From NCBI GenBank assembly GCA_963788285.1, contig CAWBGB010000004.1, forward strand, positions 124,001-188,000: 64,000 nucleotides of DNA, read 5' to 3'. Below the pieces are notes generated by a model. It had not been told where the DNA came from. It ran no database searches and saw only the letters and a list, made by a program, of their open reading frames with translations. Positions 40,788-49,525 of this stretch are shown here, in pieces (within the stretch, counting starts at the first letter, position 1; each line of letters opens with the position of its first letter). This DNA is from Alicyclobacillus_A sp963788285. Its GTDB lineage: Bacteria; Bacillota; Bacilli; Alicyclobacillales; Alicyclobacillaceae. The translations under genes and the position numbers were made by a program.

Positions 40788-41405
40788 TTGGAAATTACGA
40801 AAAACGTTCATCTGCTGGAGAGTCAAAAGGGGAGTTTTGTCTACCTGGTCTTAGGAGAAGAACCCGTACTGATTGATACTGGAATGCCTGGGAGAGGTGA
40901 GCGTCTACTCGCGGACTTGTCCAAAGCAGGCATTTCCCCCAAGGACATTGCCCACATTCTGTTGACGCACCACGACGTGGATCACATCGGGAATGCAAAA
41001 ATGCTCAAAGAAGTCACCGGAGCGACCCTTTGGGCGCCCGAAAAGGACGTGCCGTACATTCATGGCGAACAGCGTCGCCCAGGAATCAAACGCGTTATTG
41101 GGACCATTTTTCGGCCAGATCCCCCTACCGTCGATGCCATCTACAAACCCGGACAGAAGATTGGCAACTTGGAGATGATTGAAACACCGGGACACACACC
41201 GGGGCACGTGTCGTTCTTGTACAAAGACGTCTTGTTTCCCGGTGATTTGGTTATGAGTAGGAAGGGCAAAATTCTGCCCAGCCCAAGGTTTCTCGCCTGG
41301 GACAACCACCAACTCCATCAGTCGATTGAAAAGGTCAGGCGCATGACATTTGACTGGGTATGCCCCGCGCACGGCAATCCCGTGAGACGGACACCTCTGT
41401 TCTAA
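40788..41405 (+). CDS. MBL-fold metallo-hydrolase
   Basis: 205 residues from TTG (MEITKNVHLLESQKG), with GAGGTG six bases upstream; a GTG at 40779 is the alternative. Metallo-beta-lactamase fold: LIDTGMPG, ILLTHHDVDHIGN at about 70-82, TPGHTPGHVSF at about 134-144, LFPGDLVM and the last His in CPAHGNP. The metal motif is H-H-D-V-D-H, with Asp in the place of the second His of the classic HxHxDH, as in a known sub-group of these hydrolases. Substrate unknown. Single gene on the plus strand. Confidence 0.85.
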   Translation: MEITKNVHLLESQKGSFVYLVLGEEPVLIDTGMPGRGERLLADLSKAGISPKDIAHILLTHHDVDHIGNAKMLKEVTGATLWAPEKDVPYIHGEQRRPGIKRVIGTIFRPDPPTVDAIYKPGQKIGNLEMIETPGHTPGHVSFLYKDVLFPGDLVMSRKGKILPSPRFLAWDNHQLHQSIEKVRRMTFDWVCPAHGNPVRRTPLF

Positions 41406-41438
41406 TCACGTCACGTGTTTGCCGTTGAGCCCGAAACC

Positions 41439-41624
41439 TCACCTCCGGACGAGTGGATAGGTTGTGATGTACATCGGGTATACGAACATGACACCGCCTT
41501 CACGAGCTAAGTAACTAAAGTAAGCGTCCAGTACGGAGCGGATTTGCCGATACAACTTCATCCGCCGTACAGAAACCAGCTCACCCTTGCAGAACCGACG
41601 GAAATCGTACACTTTCGTCTGCAC
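41439..41624 (-). CDS. Small basic protein, function unknown
   Basis: 61 residues from GTG (VQTKVYDFRRFCKGELVSV) with a strong GGAGGTG five bases upstream. Net positive, many aromatic residues, C-terminal half mildly hydrophobic (GGVMFVYPMYITTYPLV). It converges on the metallo-hydrolase gene, 33 bp between stops. I do not recognise it; the ribosome site is the main evidence that it is translated. Confidence 0.45.
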   Translation of the reverse strand: MQTKVYDFRRFCKGELVSVRRMKLYRQIRSVLDAYFSYLAREGGVMFVYPMYITTYPLVRR

Positions 41625-41780
41625 GCGCCCACCTCCAATGAATGACTTGCTGAAAGCGTATTCCCTTCGGACAGTGATTATATGTTGTCCAGATCTTCCG
41701 TATCAGAGTTCAGAGAAGAGCTCGGAGCTTCTCGTGATAAGGTAATCCCTTCCTGCTTCAGTGAAATACGCTCCATATTG

Positions 41781-41820
41781 AAAAAAGGACTGCTTGCAGG
41801 GGCTTCCCCTCAAGCAGTCC
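41781..41820 (-). terminator. Terminator after glutamate dehydrogenase
   Basis: GGACTGCTTG/CAAGCAGTCC with an inner AGGGG/CCCCT stem (41787-41820); TTTTTT follows on the minus strand, 14 bp after the gene stop. Confidence 0.9.
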
Positions 41821-41834
41821 CTATTTTGCGTGCG

Positions 41835-43106
41835 TTACACCCAACCGCGATGGTGCATGGCTTCCGCCATTCTCTGAATTCCAACCATGTACGCCGCGAG
41901 CCTCATGTGAACATCATGGTCCTGTGCCATTTGATACACCGTCTCAAAAGAGCGAACCATGACTTGGCGCAGCCTCTCCTCGACTTGTACGTCGGTCCAG
42001 TATAGGCCCTGATTATTTTGCGCCCACTCGAAATAAGAAACGGTGACACCACCCGCGTTCGCGAGTACGTCCGGAACCAACAGGATTCCTCTATCCGACA
42101 GAACCTTCGTGGCCTCCACAGTGGTTGGGCCGTTTGCGGCCTCCACAACAATTTTGGCTTGAATCCTATCCGCGTTGGCAGCCGTGATTTGGTTCTCAAT
42201 CGCAGCGGGCACCAAGATGTCACACGGCATCTCCAGAAGCTGTTGATTGGAGATGGTGTTCTTACATTTCGTCGTCACCGTTCCGAACGAATCTCTCATG
42301 TCGAGCAGTGCGTCGATGTCCAGCCCGTTTGCATCATAGAGCGCACCGTAGGCGTCCGAGATGCCAACCACTTTCGCGCCAGCGTCATGCATGAACTTGG
42401 AGAGATAACTTCCCGCGTTGCCAAAACCTTGGACAATGATTTTTGCGTTTTTCAGAGAGAGACCACGTCGTTTTGCGGCTTCCTCAATACAAATGGTAAC
42501 TCCTTTAGCGGTCGCGGTTTCCCGACCATGCGATCCACCGAGAACAAGCGGCTTACCCGTGATGAAACCCGGAGAGTCAAACTCGCGCAGTTGACTGTAC
42601 TCATCCATCATCCACGCCATGATTTGTGAGTTGGTAAACACATCAGGCGCGGGGATGTCTTTGGTCGGTCCGACAATCTGGCTGATGGCCCGGACATAAC
42701 CGCGACTGAGACGTTCCAATTCGCCGATGGACATTTCTCTCGGGTCACAAATGATGCCGCCTTTTCCGCCACCATAAGGGAGCCCTACGACACCGCATTT
42801 CACACTCATCCACATAGACAAAGCCTGGACTTCTTCCACGGTCACACTGGGATGAAAGCGAATGCCGCCCTTCGTCGGACCCACTGCGTTGTTGTGCTGA
42901 CAGCGGTATCCCGTGAACACCTTTACAGACCCGTCGTCCATGCGAACCGGGATGCGCACAGTTAAGGTTACAAGGGGTTCTTTCAGCAGTTCATAGTAAG
43001 TCGGACCGTATCCGAGGTGGTTCAAAGCATCTTGAATCACCTGTTGGGTCGATTCGAGAACGTCCAACTCGCGTTCTTTGCTTTCTACCTGTGCGATTGC
43101 ACTCAT
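41835..43106 (-). CDS. Glutamate dehydrogenase (NAD type, RocG/GudB)
   Basis: 423 residues. Oxidises glutamate to 2-oxoglutarate and ammonia. PTKGGIRFHPSVTVEEVQALSMWM, GLPYGGGKGGI with the catalytic Lys, PAPDVFTN with the catalytic Asp, and the Rossmann motif VQGFGNAGSY. The start MSAIAQVESKEREL follows GAGGTGG. Third gene in line after rocA and rocD, with an 86-bp gap, so it likely completes arginine breakdown to 2-oxoglutarate and is the RocG equivalent. Confidence 0.93.
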   Translation of the reverse strand: MSAIAQVESKERELDVLESTQQVIQDALNHLGYGPTYYELLKEPLVTLTVRIPVRMDDGSVKVFTGYRCQHNNAVGPTKGGIRFHPSVTVEEVQALSMWMSVKCGVVGLPYGGGKGGIICDPREMSIGELERLSRGYVRAISQIVGPTKDIPAPDVFTNSQIMAWMMDEYSQLREFDSPGFITGKPLVLGGSHGRETATAKGVTICIEEAAKRRGLSLKNAKIIVQGFGNAGSYLSKFMHDAGAKVVGISDAYGALYDANGLDIDALLDMRDSFGTVTTKCKNTISNQQLLEMPCDILVPAAIENQITAANADRIQAKIVVEAANGPTTVEATKVLSDRGILLVPDVLANAGGVTVSYFEWAQNNQGLYWTDVQVEERLRQVMVRSFETVYQMAQDHDVHMRLAAYMVGIQRMAEAMHHRGWV

Positions 43107-43192
43107 GGTTCCACCTCGATAAAGGGTTGTATGTTGCCATGACTTCGCCAACATTCCATTTGGAATGATTCTCATTCGATGGCAACTTCGTT

Positions 43193-44389
43193 TTAGGATT
43201 CTTGAAACACTTTCTGGACTCGTTCAAACGCCCAATCCAATTCCTCTTTGGTAATCACGAGCGGTGGCGCGAAACGGATGGTGTTTTCATGCGTTTCTTT
43301 GCACAGCAGTCCAAGATCCTTGAGCCGTTCACAGTATGGACGCGCTTTGGTGGTTAATTCGACGCCGATGAACAAGCCGCGGCCCCGAATTTCTTTAATC
43401 ACCGGATTGTTCAGCGTCAACAGACGCCCGAGGAAGTATTCTCCCAATTCACGTGAACGATCCGCTAGGTTTTCCTCTTCGAGGACCTCTAGCGCCGCAA
43501 TAGCGACTGCACTGCCAAGTGGGTTTCCACCAAAGGTTGAGCCGTGGGAACCTGGCTCGAAGACACCGAGAATTTCACGGTCTGCTGCGACAGCGGAGAC
43601 AGGAAATACTCCGCCCCCCAGTGCTTTCCCGATAATGTACACGTCGGGGTGAACGTCTTCCCAGTCACATGCGAACATTTTTCCGGTTCGACCGAGGCCA
43701 GTTTGAATTTCGTCCGCTACGAACAGTACGCGGTTCTCGTTGCAAAGCTCGTACGCCGCTTTCAGGAAGCCTTTGGGTGGAATGATAATGCCCGCCTCAC
43801 CTTGAATGGGCTCCACCAAGAAGGCCGCTGTGTTCGGGGTGATGGCTTGTTTCAAAGCCTCGATGTCCCCATACGGGATAATGCGGAATCCCGGGGTTAG
43901 CGGGCCAAAACCTCGGCGGTATTCTTCGTCCGAGGAGAAAGAGATGACGGTCGTGGTCCGTCCGTGGAAGTTCCCTGCAGCGACAATGATCTCCGCCTGA
44001 TTATCGGGAACGCCCTTCACGTCATACGCCCAGCGGCGAATGGCTTTGATGGCAGTTTCGACCGCCTCCGCACCCGTGTTCATCGGAAGAACCATGTTCT
44101 TTTTCGTTAATTTTGCTAGCTTCTCGTAGAAAAGTCCCAATTTATCATTGTGGAAGGCTCGAGACGTCAGCGTAATTTTGTCCGCTTGGTCTTTGAGCGC
44201 CTGAATAATTTTAGGGTGTCGGTGCCCCTGGTTCAACGCCGAATAGGCACTCAGCATATCCATGTACTTGTTCCCGTCCGGATCTTCCACCCAAACACCT
44301 TCTGCCTTAGACAGTACTATCGGCAACGGGTGATAGTTTTTCGCACCGTACTCTTCTTCGAGATGAATCATAGACAATGTGGTGGTCAT
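43193..44389 (-). CDS. rocD: Ornithine aminotransferase
   Basis: 398 residues. Converts ornithine and 2-oxoglutarate to glutamate semialdehyde and glutamate. Class III aminotransferase: NTGAEAVETAIKAIRRWAY, NFHGRTTTVISFSSD, LVEPIQGEAGI, Asp226 in FVADEIQTGLGRTG, PLP Lys255 in IIGKALGGGVFPVSA, and GSHGSTFGGNPLGSAVA. Its product is the substrate of the neighbouring rocA product. Confidence 0.94.
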   Translation of the reverse strand: MTTTLSMIHLEEEYGAKNYHPLPIVLSKAEGVWVEDPDGNKYMDMLSAYSALNQGHRHPKIIQALKDQADKITLTSRAFHNDKLGLFYEKLAKLTKKNMVLPMNTGAEAVETAIKAIRRWAYDVKGVPDNQAEIIVAAGNFHGRTTTVISFSSDEEYRRGFGPLTPGFRIIPYGDIEALKQAITPNTAAFLVEPIQGEAGIIIPPKGFLKAAYELCNENRVLFVADEIQTGLGRTGKMFACDWEDVHPDVYIIGKALGGGVFPVSAVAADREILGVFEPGSHGSTFGGNPLGSAVAIAALEVLEEENLADRSRELGEYFLGRLLTLNNPVIKEIRGRGLFIGVELTTKARPYCERLKDLGLLCKETHENTIRFAPPLVITKEELDWAFERVQKVFQES

Positions 44390-44434
44390 GGTGCTCCATC
44401 CTCCTTTGGCGGGTATGCCGTGCTACATGTGTGC

Positions 44435-45985
44435 TTACAGTACTTCAGAACTCACCTTCGGTTGCGTAAACAGAAGCAAGTAGTCTGGACCGCCGGCCTT
44501 CGAATCCGTGCCTGACATGTTGAAACCGCCGAAGGGATGCACACCCACAATCGCGCCGGTGGACTTGCGATTGAAATACAGGTTCCCGACGTGAAACTCC
44601 GCTCTCGCCTGTTCAATGTGCTGGCGGTTGCGTGTAAACACGGAGCCTGTCAAACCGAACTCGGTGTTGTTTGCGACCGCGATGGCTTCGTCGAAGCTCT
44701 TTACTTTCGTGAACGCGACAACAGGACCAAAGATTTCTTCTTGGGAAATCCGGGCTGTCGGCGCAACGTCAGCGAAGATGGTGGGTTGAACGAAGTAACC
44801 AGGAGTTTCCGTTGATTCCCCGCCACACATCAACTTTCCTTCTTGTTTCCCAATCTGAATGTACTCCGAGATTTTGCGATACGCCTTTTCGTCAATGACC
44901 GGGCCCATGTAATTCCCGGGGTCTCTGACGTCCCCGACCTTCAATTGCTTGGTCAGTTCAACCACTCGATTGAGCAGTTCATCGTAAATGGCTTCGTGCG
45001 CGATGACGCGCGAGCACGCCGAACACTTCTGACCGCAAAACCCGAATGCCGAAACGACGATATTCTTCGCAGCCAACTCAAGGTCTGCGGACTCGTCAAC
45101 GATAATGGAATCCTTGCCACCCATTTCAGCAATCACGCGCTTGATCCAAATCTGCCCCGGCGCCTTCTTGGCAGCACGCTCATTGATTCGGAGACCAACG
45201 TCGCGAGAACCTGTGAACGTCACAAATCGAGTCAACTTGTGGTCAACCATGTAATCGCCGATTTCTTGCGGATCTCCCGGTACAAAGTTCACAACCCCAT
45301 CCGGCAGTCCTACTTCCTTCAACACCTCAAGGAACTTGTACGCAATGACAGGCGTTTGACTTGCCGGTTTCAGGAGTACGGTGTTTCCTGCAACAATCGC
45401 AGCTGCCGTCATACCGCCCATGATGGCCAGCGGGAAATTCCAAGGTGGAATGACGATGCCCACACCGAGTGGGATGTAATGCATTTGGTTGTCTTCACCC
45501 GGCAACGGAACAAGCGTTTGTTTGCCACGCTCCGTAAGAGATATCATTTGACGACCGTAGTACTCTAAAAAGTCGATACATTCTGCGGTATCTGCGTCCG
45601 CTTCGGCCCGGCTTTTTCCGGACTCCAACAGCAACCACGAGGAGAATTCATGTTTTCTACGGCGAATGATGGCAGCCGCTTTGAATAGATAACCCGCACG
45701 TTGTTCTGCAGGCACGCGGGACCACGTTTTAAACGTCTCCGTTGCAACTTGGAAAGCCCGGTCAACGTCTGCCTGACTTGCTTTTGAAACACGCCCCACA
45801 ATTTCACTGCGATTGGACGGATTGTACGAGTCCAAAAGACGCTCCGTGAAGATTTCTTCTCCACCAATTACCAGCGGATACGTCTTTCCAAGTTCACGCG
45901 TTACGTTTTCAAGCGCAGCGTTGAAAGCGTCGAGATTTGCTTGAACTGAGAAATCAACAAGTGGTTCTGGAGTGTACGGAATCAT
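44435..45985 (-). CDS. rocA: L-glutamate gamma-semialdehyde (P5C) dehydrogenase
   Basis: 516 residues, the RocA length. Oxidises glutamate semialdehyde to glutamate with NAD. Aldehyde dehydrogenase fold: PPWNFPLAIMGGMTAAA, FTGSRDVGLRI, Glu287 in AEMGGKDSIIVD and nucleophile Cys321 in FGFCGQKCSACSR. N-terminal TPEPLVDFSVQANLDAF is typical of the Bacillus enzyme. First gene of rocA-rocD-gdh, preceded by two activator palindromes and a putative -24/-12 promoter, back to back with the activator gene. Confidence 0.95.
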   Translation of the reverse strand: MIPYTPEPLVDFSVQANLDAFNAALENVTRELGKTYPLVIGGEEIFTERLLDSYNPSNRSEIVGRVSKASQADVDRAFQVATETFKTWSRVPAEQRAGYLFKAAAIIRRRKHEFSSWLLLESGKSRAEADADTAECIDFLEYYGRQMISLTERGKQTLVPLPGEDNQMHYIPLGVGIVIPPWNFPLAIMGGMTAAAIVAGNTVLLKPASQTPVIAYKFLEVLKEVGLPDGVVNFVPGDPQEIGDYMVDHKLTRFVTFTGSRDVGLRINERAAKKAPGQIWIKRVIAEMGGKDSIIVDESADLELAAKNIVVSAFGFCGQKCSACSRVIAHEAIYDELLNRVVELTKQLKVGDVRDPGNYMGPVIDEKAYRKISEYIQIGKQEGKLMCGGESTETPGYFVQPTIFADVAPTARISQEEIFGPVVAFTKVKSFDEAIAVANNTEFGLTGSVFTRNRQHIEQARAEFHVGNLYFNRKSTGAIVGVHPFGGFNMSGTDSKAGGPDYLLLFTQPKVSSEVL

Positions 45986-46022
45986 AGATACAGCCTCCCT
46001 ATCATTTCATCACGCATGCCGA

Positions 46023-46038
46023 ACGAAAATCGCACCAA
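46023..46038 (-). promoter_or_regulatory. Putative sigma-54 promoter of rocA
   Basis: Minus-strand TTGGTGCGATTTTCGT has GG at -24 but GT rather than GC at -12. Placement is right: transcription would start about 26 bp before rocA. Weaker match than the permease promoter. Confidence 0.4.
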
Positions 46039-46087
46039 CATGCATAACGCATCAATAAAGCGTTTTCAGGGGTATGATTCTAAATCA

Positions 46088-46149
46088 TGCAAAAGTAATT
46101 TGCACAAATCAAGTGCCGTTGTTTGTTGCAGGTGCAAAATCACTTTGCA
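46088..46149. promoter_or_regulatory. Two activator-binding palindromes between rocA and its regulator
   Basis: TGCAAAAGTAATTTGCA (46088-46104) and TGCAAAATCACTTTGCA (46133-46149) share TGCAAA-N5-TTTGCA. Their centres are 45 bp apart and lie about 85 and 130 bp upstream of the putative rocA start. They are in the position of the upstream activating sequences that RocR uses. Confidence 0.75.
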
Positions 46150-46223
46150 CAACGTCCGGCTGCGTTGTACCATGAGGCCATTGAAAACGACGTAATCGTT
46201 AGAACAATTCGAGGTGGAGACGA

Positions 46224-47639
46224 ATGGAAAACCTGAGTGTAGAGTTGAAACTAGATGGGCTGTTAAAAATGTACGAGTTTCTGCTGGATCAACTTGATGA
46301 GGGGGTCCACGTCATCGACAAGACAGGGAAGACCGTCATATATAACCGAAAAATGGCTGAAATGGAGGGTATGGCAAAGTCTGATGTGTTGAATAAAGAC
46401 GTCCTCGACGTTTTCAAATTCCCTGAAGAGGGTCACAGCACGTTGCTTCACGCGCTACACACCGGGCATGCGACGGAAAACGTCAAACAGACGTACTTCA
46501 ACGTGAATGGCAAAGAAATCACCACCGTGAACAACACAATTCCCATTATCATCGATGGGGATGTGCTTGGAGCGGTCGAAATCGCCCGCGATATTACAAA
46601 GATGGAGCGAATTCAGGAAAACATTTTGAAACGCGGTGATACTCGATACACATTTGACAGTATCATTGGCGAAAGCGATGCCCTCCACGAGGTATTGGAA
46701 CACGCCAAACGAGCAGCGCGAACGAATTCTTCCGTACTGATTGTGGGTGAAACCGGCACCGGGAAAGAGCTCGTCGCACAAAGCATCCACAACGACAGTC
46801 CAAGATCCGGGGCTCCGTTTGTTTCTCAAAACTGTGCTGCCCTTCCGGAGTCACTTATTGAAGGCATCCTCTTCGGCACCACGAAAGGCGCGTTTACCGG
46901 AGCCATTGACCGTCCGGGCTTGTTGGAACAAGCCCATGGCGGGACGCTATTACTCGATGAATTGAATTCGTTGAGTTTGGGGCTGCAAGCGAAGCTTCTC
47001 CGATGTCTCCAGGAAAACACCGTACGCCGGCTCGGAGATACAAAGGATAGAAGCGTCGACGTGAGAATCATCGCAACCATAAACGAGGACCCTTTAGACG
47101 CGGTCGCGGGCGGACGTCTCCGTAAGGACTTGTACTACCGTTTAAGTGTGGTCACCCTGTTTCTCCCACCCCTTCGGGAACGACGAGAGGATATCCCCCT
47201 CTTAACCCAGTTTTTCGTTGAAAAGTATAATCAGCTGTTTCATATGCACGTGTCCGGGGTGTCTGAAGAAGTCATGAAGTATTTTTTGTCCTATCCGTGG
47301 CCAGGTAACGTGCGAGAACTGGAACATACCATTGAGGGTGCAATGAACATGGCTACAGATTACTCCGATATCGAAGTCGTGAATCTGCCGTTTCACATGC
47401 GTCGGAGGATGAATTCACTCGATGAAACGGGTCTACGCGCGGACGTCAGCGATGTGGCAAGCCCATCAGGCGTCCGGCAACCGAAGCGATTGCAGAATCA
47501 ACTCGCGGATTACGAGCGGACGTATATACAGAAAATCCTCGCCAAACACGATGGTAATATTTCTGCCGCAGCGCGTGAGATGGGCATCAGTCGCCAGAGC
47601 TTGCAATACCGTTTGCGCAAGTTGGACATCCAAAAGTGA
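46224..47639 (+). CDS. Sigma-54-dependent activator, RocR-like
   Basis: 471 residues. PAS sensor at about 15-125, AAA+ domain at 145-380 with Walker A GETGTGKE (175-182), sigma-54 contact loop GAFTGA (222-227), Walker B LLLDELN (242-248) and WPGNVREL (359-366), and a Fis-type helix-turn-helix at 441-465 (ISAAAREMGISRQSLQYRL). This is the RocR/BkdR architecture; RocR senses ornithine or citrulline. Its location between rocA and a permease, with matching palindromes at both, supports that role. Start follows GAGGTGG. A terminator follows 61 bp after. Confidence 0.9.
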   Translation: MENLSVELKLDGLLKMYEFLLDQLDEGVHVIDKTGKTVIYNRKMAEMEGMAKSDVLNKDVLDVFKFPEEGHSTLLHALHTGHATENVKQTYFNVNGKEITTVNNTIPIIIDGDVLGAVEIARDITKMERIQENILKRGDTRYTFDSIIGESDALHEVLEHAKRAARTNSSVLIVGETGTGKELVAQSIHNDSPRSGAPFVSQNCAALPESLIEGILFGTTKGAFTGAIDRPGLLEQAHGGTLLLDELNSLSLGLQAKLLRCLQENTVRRLGDTKDRSVDVRIIATINEDPLDAVAGGRLRKDLYYRLSVVTLFLPPLRERREDIPLLTQFFVEKYNQLFHMHVSGVSEEVMKYFLSYPWPGNVRELEHTIEGAMNMATDYSDIEVVNLPFHMRRRMNSLDETGLRADVSDVASPSGVRQPKRLQNQLADYERTYIQKILAKHDGNISAAAREMGISRQSLQYRLRKLDIQK

Positions 47640-47684
47640 GCGATTTGCTAAATTCCGCTAGCGTGGTTCAGCACATACTGATGA

Positions 47685-47701
47685 TGCAAACAATTTTTGC
47701 A
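47685..47701. promoter_or_regulatory. Third activator-binding palindrome, upstream of the permease
   Basis: TGCAAACAATTTTTGCA has the same TGCAAA-N5-TTTGCA form as the two sites before rocA, centred about 180 bp before the permease start of transcription. A degenerate copy (TGCAAA-N5-ATTACA) is at 47808-47824. Confidence 0.7.
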
Positions 47702-47729
47702 TTCCGCCGACAAATTCGGCGGAATTTTT
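47701..47729 (+). terminator. Terminator after the RocR-like gene
   Basis: ATTCCGCCGA and TCGGCGGAAT form a perfect 10-bp stem (47701-47725) with a 5-base loop, followed by TTTTGCTTT. Confidence 0.85.
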
Positions 47730-47846
47730 GCTTTGTCGACACGAAATCAATGGAAGATCGTCCACACAGTCCTATCAACTGTGAAAGTGATGTAGTATGC
47801 TTATGGTTGCAAAAGAAGATTACAAATTTCGCGATCTATTACGCTG

Positions 47847-47863
47847 TTGGCATAAATTTTGCT
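47847..47863 (+). promoter_or_regulatory. Sigma-54 (SigL) promoter of the amino acid permease
   Basis: TTGGCATAAATTTTGCT matches the -24/-12 consensus TTGGCAC-N4-TTGCT with GG and GC ten bases apart. Transcription would start near 47874, about 94 bp before the permease start. Confidence 0.85.
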
Positions 47864-47967
47864 GGAAGAAGTATTGCCAACCGAGAAAACGATTACACGT
47901 CGGTATTTTCAGAACTTACGAAGGATGCAAATAGCTTCATGACCAGGTCAAAGGGGGTACACACTTC

Positions 47968-49401
47968 ATGGAACAACTGAAGCAAATTATTGAAAAGGAA
48001 TCCGGTCTAAAACGAGGCATGCGAAGCCGCCATATGTTCATGATCTCGATTGGCGGCGTCATCGGAACCGGGTTATTCGTCGGTTCCGGATACACCATTA
48101 ACCAAGCCGGTCCAGGGGGTGCAGTATTAGCTTATATCTTAGGTGGTTTGCTGGTCGGTATCGTCATGATGTGTCTCGGAGAACTTGCGACAATTATGCC
48201 AGTCGCGGGATCGTTCAAGACGTACGCTCAAGAGTTTATTAGTCCAGGCGTTGGGTTTTTGAGTGCGTGGCTGTACTGGCTAAACGGCGCCATCACAATT
48301 ACGGTGGAGTGGCTCGCGGCAGCGATGATATTGCAGCAGTATTTCCCACATGTCCCACTGTGGGCATGGTATGTCTTGTTCTTCGCGATTTACCTCATTC
48401 TAAACATCATGGCTGTCAGCGTGTATGGTGAGTCGGAATTTTGGTTCGCCAGCATCAAGGTCATCGGCATTGTCGTCGCATCCCTCGTTGGCATTGCGGT
48501 CATATTCGGATGGACAGGCCACACTGCCTTAGGGGCGCAAAACTACATACACCACGGTGGATTGTTCCCGAAAGGTTTTACTGCTGTATTGTTTGCGCTC
48601 GTGTCCGTGTGTTTCTCCTACAGTGGAACTGAACTCATTGGTATTGCAGCGGGTGAAAGTAACGATCCTGCGCGTTCGGTTCCCCGTGCTGTCCGCACCA
48701 CAAGTATTCGAACCCTGTTATTTTACGTGCTTTCGATGATCGTGTTGGTCGGCATTATTCCCTGGCAAACCGCAGGTGTAAACGACAGTCCATTCGCAAC
48801 GATTTTCCAAGTCGCGGGGATCCCGTACGCCCACATGATTATGGATTTTATCGTCGTCACATCCGCCTTGTCTGCGGGGTCATCTTGGACGTACGCATCG
48901 TCGCGCCTGTTGTGGTCGATGTCCCTTGACGGGATGGCGCCTCGTTTTCTAAGTCGCTTGAGCAAACGCCAAGTGCCTGTCCGCGCCGTCATCGTAACCA
49001 TGATCATTGGCGTCGCAGGACTAGGTCTATACATGGTTTCACCGGACAAACTGTACACTTGGGTTTTATCGGGTATCGGTTTAGTGGTTGTCATCGACTG
49101 GGCCATTATCTGCTGGGCCCAACTCGGATTCCGATACAAGTACGTCCGCTCTGGCGGTGACGTGAGCAAGTTGCCGTATCGCACGCCACTGTTCCCGATG
49201 TTGCCTATCCTGGGTATCGTTGCGAATGTAGCGATTGGCGTCAGCCTGTGGTTTGTCCCAGGTCAACGGATCACCATTTATACGGGTATCCCCATCATCG
49301 CCATCATTATGCTGTACTACTTTCTGTTTGCGAGAAAACGAATTATACAAAAGCAAGGACAAGCACAGGCAGTGATGCCGCATCAGCAGACTGCGCTGTA
49401 A
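47968..49401 (+). CDS. APC-family amino acid permease (RocE-like)
   Basis: 477 residues, 12 membrane helices. N-terminal MFMISIGGVIGTGLFVGSG is the conserved APC/AAT helix 1, with FSYSGTELIGIAAGESNDPARSVPRA in helix 6 and the following loop. In the roc context it is most likely the arginine/ornithine importer RocE (or RocC); other AAT substrates such as GABA or proline are possible. ATG ten bases after AAAGGGGG. Driven by a sigma-54 promoter and activator site. Confidence 0.88.
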   Translation: MEQLKQIIEKESGLKRGMRSRHMFMISIGGVIGTGLFVGSGYTINQAGPGGAVLAYILGGLLVGIVMMCLGELATIMPVAGSFKTYAQEFISPGVGFLSAWLYWLNGAITITVEWLAAAMILQQYFPHVPLWAWYVLFFAIYLILNIMAVSVYGESEFWFASIKVIGIVVASLVGIAVIFGWTGHTALGAQNYIHHGGLFPKGFTAVLFALVSVCFSYSGTELIGIAAGESNDPARSVPRAVRTTSIRTLLFYVLSMIVLVGIIPWQTAGVNDSPFATIFQVAGIPYAHMIMDFIVVTSALSAGSSWTYASSRLLWSMSLDGMAPRFLSRLSKRQVPVRAVIVTMIIGVAGLGLYMVSPDKLYTWVLSGIGLVVVIDWAIICWAQLGFRYKYVRSGGDVSKLPYRTPLFPMLPILGIVANVAIGVSLWFVPGQRITIYTGIPIIAIIMLYYFLFARKRIIQKQGQAQAVMPHQQTAL

Positions 49402-49458
49402 CCCTCTCTACGTAGCGGAAACACGCAGTTGCAATTAAAGAACAACGCGTCAAGGGTT

Positions 49459-49495
49459 CAGGGGCTCCAATACTCGGGCCCCTGTCCGTGCTTTT
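49459..49495 (+). terminator. Probable terminator of the permease gene
   Basis: CAGGGGC (49459-49465) and GCCCCTG (49478-49484), 7-bp stem; TTTT comes seven bases later, so it is only moderately convincing. Confidence 0.45.
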
Positions 49496-49525
49496 CTCCC
49501 CAAACATACCTGGCGGACTGAAGAC

